A stretch of 38,952 nucleotides of DNA. It comes from Rhodospirillales bacterium 70-18. GTDB taxonomy: Bacteria; Pseudomonadota; Alphaproteobacteria; Acetobacterales; Acetobacteraceae. The stretch spans positions 146,492 through 185,443 of the forward strand of contig MKWE01000007.1 of assembly GCA_001899585.1 (NCBI GenBank), written 5' to 3'. The first letter of the stretch is position 1. Each line of letters starts with the position of its first letter. This document shows positions 29,593 to 38,952 of this stretch, in pieces. The position numbers and the translations under genes are program-made. The notes under the pieces are model-generated. The model was not told where the DNA came from and searched no databases. It saw only the letters and a list, made by a program, of their open reading frames with translations.

Positions 29593-29681
29593 GAAGTCGC
29601 CCCCGCGCATAAATTCGACCACGATGCCCGAACAGGTAGCCGTCCTGCCGCGATCCGGCAAGCGCCACAGGGCAAAAGCGC

Positions 29682-29710
29682 TTATTGTGCAATGCAATAG
29701 GGATGGTTAA
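29682..29710 (-). promoter_or_regulatory. Candidate PDH operon promoter
   Basis: On the minus strand TTAACC (29705-29710), a 17-base spacer and CAATAA (29682-29687). The predicted start is near 29675, giving a leader of about 80 bases before pdhA. The region is clearly richer in A+T than its surroundings. The -35 lies inside the inverted repeat at 29705-29727. Confidence 0.4.
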
Positions 29711-29727
29711 CCGGATATCGGTTAACC
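29705..29727. promoter_or_regulatory. Operator-like inverted repeat upstream of pdhA
   Basis: GGTTAACCG (29705-29713), centre GATAT, CGGTTAACC (29719-29727): perfect 9-bp arms. Each arm contains the 8-bp palindrome GGTTAACC, with centres 15 bp apart. It overlaps the predicted -35 box, as expected for a repressor site. The regulator is not encoded nearby. Confidence 0.6.
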
Positions 29728-29858
29728 GCTTGTCGCGCACCGCGCCGGCGGCATCCAGTTCATGACGGATTTCGCCGATCCGCCAGCCCGCGAACGAATC
29801 TTTCGCTGAGGCGGCCAATTTTGCATCGACATTGCCGGCGCCGCGACGCCCCCGCAGC

Positions 29859-30188
29859 CTAGAACAGGCGCTTGCCCTGACCGTACGGCACCACGATGTC
29901 GCTGGGGTCCGACAGGTTCAGCATCGCCCGCACCCGCTCGTCCAGCGCATCACGGTCGAGCTGGTTGGCCCGCAGCCCGGAGACCCGACGCTCCCAATGC
30001 GCCACCTCGCCGTCGGCGCGGGCCAGTTGCGCCTTGGCCGCCGCCAGGTCCTGCTCGCGCAGCACGAAGGCGTTCAGCCCGCGCGAGCCCTGGGTGGCGT
30101 TCCACATGAAATAGCCGGCCAGCGACAGGAACACCAGCGGCGCCACCGCCGCTGCCGCCCTGCGCTTCATTGCCCGTCCGAAGCCCAT
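29859..30188 (-). CDS. ftsB: Cell division protein FtsB/DivIC family
   Basis: 109 residues: a short basic cytoplasmic start, one membrane helix (about 13-32, AVAPLVFLSLAGYFMWNATQ), then a coiled coil (about 40-75) and a short periplasmic tail. FtsB with FtsL and FtsQ activates septal peptidoglycan synthesis. The position between eno and pdhA is the usual one in alphaproteobacteria and supports the call. The ATG at 30170 (MKRRAAAAVAP) is an equally good start. The gap before eno is A+T-richer than its surroundings and has TATGTT on the sense strand, a possible -10. Confidence 0.87.
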   Translation of the reverse strand: MGFGRAMKRRAAAAVAPLVFLSLAGYFMWNATQGSRGLNAFVLREQDLAAAKAQLARADGEVAHWERRVSGLRANQLDRDALDERVRAMLNLSDPSDIVVPYGQGKRLF

Positions 30189-30270
30189 CGCCGATCACCC
30201 ATCGCCCAGCCGAACCGATTGCTTAACATAGTCGCAAAACCGGCGGACGCATAAGCAAAATCTGTGGCGT

Positions 30271-34207
<3,937 letters not shown>

Positions 34208-34301
34208 CGGTCGGTCTCCTCCGTTTCGATCAGCGTCGCACCACGGCGCGGCGGAGGAAAGGGTGTTCCCCCGCCGCCAGGGAGTCTAGGGTCGGAAAAA
34301 A

Positions 34302-34320
34302 CCAATCGGATGCCAATCCG
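34302..34320. promoter_or_regulatory. Possible operator upstream of fucU
   Basis: Two CCAATC direct repeats (34302-34307 and 34313-34318) are spaced 11 bp, one helical turn, and overlap the short inverted repeat CGGAT-GCCA-ATCCG (34307-34320). The site is 5 bases before the fucU Shine-Dalgarno sequence, in the divergent promoter region. Confidence 0.3.
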
Positions 34321-34333
34321 CCACGGAGGACCC

Positions 34334-34768
34334 ATGCTGCTCGGCCTCGACCCCTTGCTCACGCCCGACCTGCTGCACGCCCTGGCGGCGATGGGCCATG
34401 GCGACCGCATCGTGCTGGTGGACGCCAACTACCCCGCCACGCGCGGCCGCCGGCTGCTGGCCCTGCCCGGCGCGGACGCCCCGCGCGTGCTGGGCGCCGT
34501 GCTGTCGCTGCTGCCGCTGGACAGCTTCGTCGCCAACCCCGCCGCGGTGATGCAGGTGGTCGACGCGCCGGCCAGCACGCCCCCGGTGGTCGCCGAACTC
34601 AACGCCGTGCTGCACGCCCACGGCGCCCGCCCCGCCGCCGGCCTGGAGCGCCATGCCTTCTACGCCGCCGCCGAGACCGCCTACGCCGTCGTGCAGACCG
34701 GCGAGCGCCGGTTCTACGGCAACATCCTGCTCACCAAGGGCGTCATTCCCCCGGAGGCACAGCCATGA
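34334..34768 (+). CDS. fucU: L-fucose mutarotase (RbsD/FucU family)
   Basis: 144 residues. The N-terminal half contains LAAMGHGDRIVLVDANYPA, with His22 and Asp30 at the same positions as in E. coli FucU, and the C-terminal RRFYGNILLTKG is the sugar-binding Tyr/Asn motif. It speeds interconversion of alpha and beta anomers of L-fucose or a related sugar, supplying the anomer used by the next enzyme. GGAGG is 4 bases before the ATG. Its stop overlaps the AKR start as ATGA. Confidence 0.9.
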   Translation: MLLGLDPLLTPDLLHALAAMGHGDRIVLVDANYPATRGRRLLALPGADAPRVLGAVLSLLPLDSFVANPAAVMQVVDAPASTPPVVAELNAVLHAHGARPAAGLERHAFYAAAETAYAVVQTGERRFYGNILLTKGVIPPEAQP

Positions 34769-35742
34769 GCTACATCCCGCATGGTCCGCTCGGCATGGGC
34801 GGCGCACCCCTCGGCAACCTGTTCGCCCCGGTGCCCGAGGCCGATGCCGAGGCCAGCCTGCGCGCCGCCTGGGACGGCGGCATCCGCCATTTCGACACCG
34901 CGCCGCATTACGGCGCCGGCCTGTCCGAACACCGCATGGGCCATTTCCTGCGTGCTCGCCCGCGCGACGCCTTCACCCTCTCCACCAAGGTCGGCCGCCT
35001 GCTGGCGCCGGCGCAGGACGTGCCCGAACACGACGAGGGCTTCGTCGCCGCCCTGCCCTTCCGCCGCCGCTTCGACTACTCGGCCGCCGGCGCCCGGCGC
35101 TCCATCGAGGACAGCCTGCAACGCCTGGGCCTGGCGCGCATCGACGTGGTCTATATCCACGACTGCTCCGAGGACTGGCACGGCCCCGCCTGGCGCGAGC
35201 GCATGGCCGAGGCGATGGCCGGCGCCGCCCGCGAGCTGACCGAATTGCGCCGCCAGGGGGTCATTCGCGCCTGGGGCCTGGGCGTGAACCTCGTCGAGCC
35301 CTGCCTGGTGGCGCTGGAGCAGTCCGAGCCGGACCTGTTCCTGATCGCCGGCCGCTACACCCTGCTGGACCACACGGCGCTGACCCGCCTGTTCCCCGCC
35401 TGCGCCGCGCGCGGGGTGAAATGCGTGCTCGGCGGGCCGTACAACTCCGGCCTGCTGGCCGGCGGCACCACCTTCAACTACGAGGCCGCCTCGCCCGAGA
35501 TGGTCGTCCGCGCCCGCGCCATCGCCGGCATCTGCGCCCGCCACGGCGTGGACCTGAAGGCCGCCGCGCTGCAATTCTGCGCCGCCCACCCGCAGGTCGC
35601 AGCCGTCATCCCCGGCGCCCGCACCGCCGCCGAGGCGGCCGAGAACGCGATGCTGATGCAGGCCGATATCCCGCCCTCCCTCTGGGTGGACCTGCGCCAG
35701 GCCGGCCTGCTGCCGGACGCTGCCCCCACCCCCGAGGATTGA
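34765..35742 (+). CDS. Aldo/keto reductase, probable L-fucose (aldose) 1-dehydrogenase
   Basis: 325 residues with the AKR barrel and full catalytic tetrad: Asp44 and Tyr49 (FDTAPHYG), Lys75 (STKVGR) and His132 (VYIHDCS). It belongs with D-threo-aldose/L-fucose 1-dehydrogenases and pyridoxal 4-dehydrogenases. Between a mutarotase and a lactonase, oxidation of L-fucose (or a similar aldose) to its lactone with NAD(P)+ is the most likely reaction. Translation is coupled to fucU by the ATGA overlap; the lactonase starts 4 bases after its stop. Confidence 0.9.
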   Translation: MSYIPHGPLGMGGAPLGNLFAPVPEADAEASLRAAWDGGIRHFDTAPHYGAGLSEHRMGHFLRARPRDAFTLSTKVGRLLAPAQDVPEHDEGFVAALPFRRRFDYSAAGARRSIEDSLQRLGLARIDVVYIHDCSEDWHGPAWRERMAEAMAGAARELTELRRQGVIRAWGLGVNLVEPCLVALEQSEPDLFLIAGRYTLLDHTALTRLFPACAARGVKCVLGGPYNSGLLAGGTTFNYEAASPEMVVRARAIAGICARHGVDLKAAALQFCAAHPQVAAVIPGARTAAEAAENAMLMQADIPPSLWVDLRQAGLLPDAAPTPED

Positions 35743-35746
35743 ACAC

Positions 35747-36556
35747 ATGCGCGTGGACGCCCACCACCATGTCTGGCAGATCGCCCGCGGCGACTATGAC
35801 TGGCTGACCACCGACCTGCCGATCCATCGCGATTACGGGCTGGACCACCTGCGCCCGCTGCTGGGCGACATCACCGCCACCGTGCTGGTGCAGGCCGCCG
35901 AGACGGCGGCGGAGACGGCGTTCATGCTGGAAACCGCCCGCGCCTCCGGCGGGCTGGTGCGCGCGGTGGTCGGCTGGACCGACCTCGCCGCCGCCTACGC
36001 CCCCCGCCACATCGCCGAGCTGGCCGCCGAGCCGCTGCTGCGCGGCCTGCGCCCGATGCTGCAGGACATGCCCGACCCGGCCTGGATCCTCCGCCCGGAC
36101 ATCCAGCCCGCCCTGGCCGCCATGGCCACCGCCGGCCTGCGGCTGGACGCGCTGGTGAAGCCCCGCCACCTGCCCTTCCTGCCTGAGCTGGCCGCCCGCC
36201 ACCCCGGCCTGCGGGTGGTGATCGACCATGCCGCCAAGCCGGAGATCGCGGCCGGACATTTCCAGCCCTGGGCCGACGCCATCGCCGTGCTGGCGCGCGA
36301 GAGCACCTGGTGCTGCAAGCTGTCCGGCCTGGTCACCGAGGCCGGGCCAGGCTGGACCACCGCCGACCTGCGCCCCTATGTCGAGCACCTGCTGGCCTGC
36401 TTCGGCCCGGAACGCCTGATGTGGGGCAGCGACTGGCCGGTGGTGGAACTGGCCGGCGGCTACGCGCGCTGGCGCGCCGCCACCCTGGACCTCCTGCCCG
36501 AATCCGGCCGCGACGCCATCCTGGGCAACACGGCGGCGGCGTTCTACGGGCTGTAG
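35747..36556 (+). CDS. COG3618 amidohydrolase, probable L-fucono-1,5-lactonase
   Basis: 269 residues, a TIM-barrel amidohydrolase_2. The metal-site HxH is H6/H8 (DAHHHVW), VIDHAAKP and CCKLSGL carry further active-site residues, and the terminal Asp is in MWGSDWPVV. Members of COG3618 are known L-fucono- and L-rhamnono-lactonases. It would open the lactone made by the AKR. The L-fuconate dehydratase that should follow is not in the window, and the next gene, msrB, is unrelated and convergent. Confidence 0.9.
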   Translation: MRVDAHHHVWQIARGDYDWLTTDLPIHRDYGLDHLRPLLGDITATVLVQAAETAAETAFMLETARASGGLVRAVVGWTDLAAAYAPRHIAELAAEPLLRGLRPMLQDMPDPAWILRPDIQPALAAMATAGLRLDALVKPRHLPFLPELAARHPGLRVVIDHAAKPEIAAGHFQPWADAIAVLARESTWCCKLSGLVTEAGPGWTTADLRPYVEHLLACFGPERLMWGSDWPVVELAGGYARWRAATLDLLPESGRDAILGNTAAAFYGL

Positions 36557-36561
36557 CCGGC

Positions 36562-36600
36562 TCCCCGCCTCCATGTGAACCTTGCCTGCTTCCCCCGTCC
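36562..36600 (-). repeat. Dispersed repeat copy B, between lactonase and msrB
   Basis: On the minus strand this reads GAAGCAGGCAAGG, then TTCACATGGAGGCGGGGAG. It matches copy A at 23775 over its core CACATGGAGGCGGGGAG and over the preceding CAGG/CAAGG. It lies downstream of msrB in the sense of msrB transcription. Only one arm is present. Confidence 0.8.
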
Positions 36601-36633
36601 GAACCGGCAAAACACGCCGCTAGATGGCCCGCA

Positions 36634-37053
36634 TCAGTCCTCCGGCTTGAAAGTGAGCGCCAAGCCGTTGATGCAATGGCGCTGGCCGGTCGGCAGCGGG
36701 CCGTCCGGGAAGACATGGCCCAGATGCCCGTGGCATTTCGCGCAATGCACCTCGGTGCGCACCATGCCCACGCTGCGGTCGACCGTGGTGCCTACCGCGC
36801 CCTGCAGCGGCGCCCAGAAGCTCGGCCAGCCGGTGCCGCTCTCGAACTTCGTCTCCGAGGGGTAGAGCGGCTCGCCGCAGGCGGCGCAGAGGAACAGGCC
36901 CTTGCGCTTCTCGGCGTTCAGCGGCGATGTGCCGGCGCGCTCGGTGGCGTGCCGGCGCAGCACCGCGTATTGCTCCGGCGTCAGCCGCGCCCGCCATTCC
37001 TCCTCCGAGCAAAGCCCGCCCTTTGGCGCGTCCGCCTGCTTGTCGTCCTGCAT
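36634..37053 (-). CDS. msrB: Peptide methionine-(R)-S-oxide reductase MsrB
   Basis: 139 residues. Zinc cysteines are C56/C59 (CAACG) and C104/C107 (CAKC), and the catalytic Cys127 is in RHCINGLAL. The GTGWPSFW motif that binds the sulfoxide is also present. It reduces R-methionine sulfoxide in proteins. No signal peptide, so cytoplasmic. A full AGGAGG (37059-37064) lies 5 bases before the ATG. It is divergent from the Kef antiporter gene; Kef systems answer thiol and electrophile stress, so a shared oxidative theme is possible. Confidence 0.95.
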   Translation of the reverse strand: MQDDKQADAPKGGLCSEEEWRARLTPEQYAVLRRHATERAGTSPLNAEKRKGLFLCAACGEPLYPSETKFESGTGWPSFWAPLQGAVGTTVDRSVGMVRTEVHCAKCHGHLGHVFPDGPLPTGQRHCINGLALTFKPED

Positions 37054-37075
37054 GCTGTCCTCCTGGATGCCCTTC

Positions 37076-37104
37076 AGATGTGGCACGGAGCGCCGCGCGG
37101 TCAA
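37076..37104 (-). promoter_or_regulatory. Candidate msrB promoter
   Basis: Minus-strand TTGACC (37099-37104), a 17-base spacer and ACATCT (37076-37081) sit just upstream of msrB. The -35 is good and the -10 poor; the leader would be about 16 bases. Confidence 0.3.
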
Positions 37105-37149
37105 CCATCGCGGTGGCAGGCGCGGGCGGCGGGCTGCTACATGGGTGGG

Positions 37150-38910
37150 ATGCTCGAAACCCTCGTCATCCTGCTCGCCGCCTCCGCCTTCGCCGTGCCG
37201 CTGTCCCGCCGCGCCGGCTTCGGCAGCGTGCTGGGCTACCTGGTCGGCGGCATCGCCATCGGCCCGGCCGGGCTGCGGCTGATCACCGATATCGACCAGA
37301 TCGCCCGGGTGTCGGAACTCGGCGTGGTGATGCTGCTGTTCCTGATCGGGCTGGAACTGCGCCCGGCCCGGCTGTGGGTGATGCGCCGCGCCGTATTCGG
37401 CCTGGGGGCGGCGCAGGTGGCCGCCACCGCGGCGGTGCTGGCGGGCCTCGCCTGGGGCTTCGGCGTCGCCTGGCCGGGTGCCGTGGTGCTGGGCTTGGGC
37501 ATGGCGCTGTCCTCCACCGCCATCGTGCTGCCGCTGCTGGGCGAGCGCGAGCTGCTGACCTCGCGCGCCGGGCGCGACGCCTTCGCGGTGCTGCTGTTCC
37601 AGGACCTCGCCTTCATCCCCCTGGTCGCCCTGGTGCCCCTGCTCGGCGGCGCGGCGCTGCCCAGCGGCATGCCGTGGCAGAAGGTGGCCTACGGCGCCGC
37701 CGCCATCGCCGCCATCCTGCTCGGCGGCCGCTACCTGCTGCGCCCGGCCTTCCGCGCCATCGGCGGCGCCCGCTCGCCGGAGATGTTCACCACCATGGCC
37801 CTGCTGACCGTGGTCGGCACCGCGGCGCTGGCCCATGCCGCCGGATTGTCGATGTCGCTGGGGGCGTTCATGGCCGGGGTGCTGCTGTCCGAATCCGAGT
37901 ACCGCCACGAATTACGGGCCGATATCGAGCCATTCGAGGGGATTTTGCTCGGGTTTTTCTTCATTTCCGTCGGCATGTCGGCCAATTTGTCGCTCGCCCT
38001 GCACGCGCCGCTGATGATCGCCGGCGCCGTCGCCGGCCTGCTCGCCGCCAAGAGCGCGATCGCCTGGGGGCTCGCCCGCATCGCCGGCCAGCGCGGGGCG
38101 GATGCGCTGCGGTTCGCGCTGGCGCTGCCGCAGGGCAGCGAGTTCAGCTTCGTGCTGTTCGCCGCCGCCGTCGCGGTGGAGGCGCTGAGCCAGTCGCAGG
38201 CCGAAGGCGCCACCCTTGTGATCGCCCTGTCGATGGTCGCCACCCCCCTGCTGTTCGCCGCCAGCGAGCGGCTGCTGGTCCCGCGCCTGCGCCCCCCCGC
38301 GCCGGCCTACGACCCCATCCCGGACGACAACGTGCCGGTGATCCTGTGCGGCTTCGGCCGCGTCGGCCAGATCGTCGGGCGCGTCCTGCGCATGCAGGGC
38401 ATCGCCTTCACCGCCTTGGAGCGCGACCCCGGGCAGCTGGAGGTGGTGCGCCGCTTCGGCAACAAGGTGTATTTCGGCGACCCCGCCCGCCACGACCTGC
38501 TGCGCGCCGCCGGCGCCGAGCACGCGAGGCTGCTGGTGGTGGCGGTGGACGACATGGAGGAGGTGCTGCGCATCGTCGACGTGGCGCGGCGCAACTTCCC
38601 CAACCTCACCATCCTCTCGCGCGCCCGCAACCGGCGGCATGTGCACCTGCTGATGGACCGCGCCATCGCCGGCATCGTGCGCGACACCTTCCATTCCAGC
38701 CTGAAACTGTCCGAACTGGTGCTGCAGGCGCTGGACATCGCGCCGGAGCGGGCGGCCCGCGCGGTGGCGCTGTTCGCCAAACACGACGAGCTCACCCTGG
38801 TCCGCAGCCATGGCTTCGACGGCGACGAGCAGCAGCTCATCCAAAGCACCCAGCAAGCCGCCGCCGAACTTGCCAGCCTGTTCGAGGCCGACCAGGCGCG
38901 GGAAGAGTAG
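37150..38910 (+). CDS. Monovalent cation:proton antiporter, KefB/KefC type
   Basis: 586 residues. The first ~380 form a 12-helix CPA2 Na+/H+ exchanger domain (GLGMALSSTAIVLPLLGE; HAAGLSMSLGAFMAGVLLSES). The rest is a cytoplasmic RCK/TrkA-N domain beginning VILCGFGRVGQIVGRVL, the Rossmann nucleotide-binding loop. Kef systems release K+ and acidify the cytoplasm during electrophile stress, gated by glutathione adducts in E. coli. No separate KefF/KefG-type oxidoreductase is adjacent in the window. The start could be ATG 37150 or ATG 37141, differing by three residues. Confidence 0.93.
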   Translation: MLETLVILLAASAFAVPLSRRAGFGSVLGYLVGGIAIGPAGLRLITDIDQIARVSELGVVMLLFLIGLELRPARLWVMRRAVFGLGAAQVAATAAVLAGLAWGFGVAWPGAVVLGLGMALSSTAIVLPLLGERELLTSRAGRDAFAVLLFQDLAFIPLVALVPLLGGAALPSGMPWQKVAYGAAAIAAILLGGRYLLRPAFRAIGGARSPEMFTTMALLTVVGTAALAHAAGLSMSLGAFMAGVLLSESEYRHELRADIEPFEGILLGFFFISVGMSANLSLALHAPLMIAGAVAGLLAAKSAIAWGLARIAGQRGADALRFALALPQGSEFSFVLFAAAVAVEALSQSQAEGATLVIALSMVATPLLFAASERLLVPRLRPPAPAYDPIPDDNVPVILCGFGRVGQIVGRVLRMQGIAFTALERDPGQLEVVRRFGNKVYFGDPARHDLLRAAGAEHARLLVVAVDDMEEVLRIVDVARRNFPNLTILSRARNRRHVHLLMDRAIAGIVRDTFHSSLKLSELVLQALDIAPERAARAVALFAKHDELTLVRSHGFDGDEQQLIQSTQQAAAELASLFEADQAREE

Positions 38911-38918
38911 CGGAAGAC

Positions 38919-38952
38919 AAGGAAGAGATAGAAGCACATGGAGACGGAGAGG
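38919..38952 (+). repeat. Dispersed repeat copy C, cut by the window end
   Basis: CAAGGAAGAG (38919-38928), then after 6 bases CACATGGAGACGGAGAGG to the last base. This matches the left flank and arm of copy A (23761 onward) with two G-to-A differences in the core. It begins 8 bases after the Kef stop. Whether a second arm follows lies outside the window. Confidence 0.75.

Noticed and set aside
29705-29727. CtrA binding site (TTAA-N7-TTAA) before pdhA
   Set aside because: The two TTAA elements are 11 bases apart, not 7, and the symmetry is of an inverted repeat.

Overview
The window reads as chromosomal DNA of a high-GC alphaproteobacterium, most likely of the Rhodospirillales/Acetobacteraceae group. 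The reasons are the GC-saturated third codon positions, a pyruvate dehydrogenase E1-beta subunit that carries its own lipoyl domain, a MetA of the acetyl-CoA-using type, and two gene orders typical of the class: rpoZ-rsh-acpS-lepB-rnc-era with recO-parC, and eno-ftsB-pdhABC-lpd-lipA-coq10. This assignment is an inference; there is no rRNA gene here. I found no tRNA, rRNA, CRISPR array, transposase or phage gene, and no gene-free stretch longer than about 270 bases.

Layout. 20-2042: a SAM methyltransferase and a family 2 glycosyltransferase, probably a small glycan or envelope module. 2251-5230: parC and recO, overlapping by 8 bases. 5366-6979: metA and a NUDIX hydrolase, convergent, sitting between recO and era, which are usually neighbours. 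6991-7130: an inverted-repeat element with two hairpins. 7124-13373 (all minus): era, rnc, lepB, acpS, rsh, rpoZ and folK, covering ribosome maturation, RNA processing, protein export, acyl carrier protein activation and the stringent response. 13562-14901 (plus): a NYN-domain nuclease and a family 5-type uracil-DNA glycosylase. 14986-17522 (minus): a sulfite-oxidase-like molybdoenzyme, a small WXXGXW-type exported protein, smpB and dapA. 17656-20896 (plus): a lytic transglycosylase, an alpha/beta hydrolase and pgpA, overlapping one another.

20958-29592 (minus) is one long, tightly packed block. In transcription order it holds pdhA, pdhB, pdhC, a GNAT acetyltransferase, lpd, lipA, coq10, an ECF sigma factor and its anti-sigma factor. 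It links acetyl-CoA formation, lipoate synthesis and quinone function to a stress sigma factor. A 23-bp inverted repeat overlaps the predicted pdhA promoter. Upstream lie ftsB and eno. 31635-36556 is a catabolic cluster: an MFS exporter and a DapA-type aldolase on the minus strand, divergent from an L-fucose mutarotase (fucU), an aldo/keto reductase and a COG3618 lactonase on the plus strand. Together these resemble the non-phosphorylating L-fucose oxidation route without its dehydratase. The window ends with msrB and a Kef-type potassium/proton antiporter.

Most of the coding content is ordinary housekeeping. The least explained features are non-coding: a dispersed repeat (core CACATGGAGGCGGGGAG) found three times, once as a 33-bp-stem hairpin after lpd; the hairpin-ended element between era and the NUDIX gene; a 15-bp tandem repeat that copies the uracil-DNA glycosylase stop codon four times; and the operator-like palindrome before the PDH operon. 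I see no convincing new defence or mobile system.
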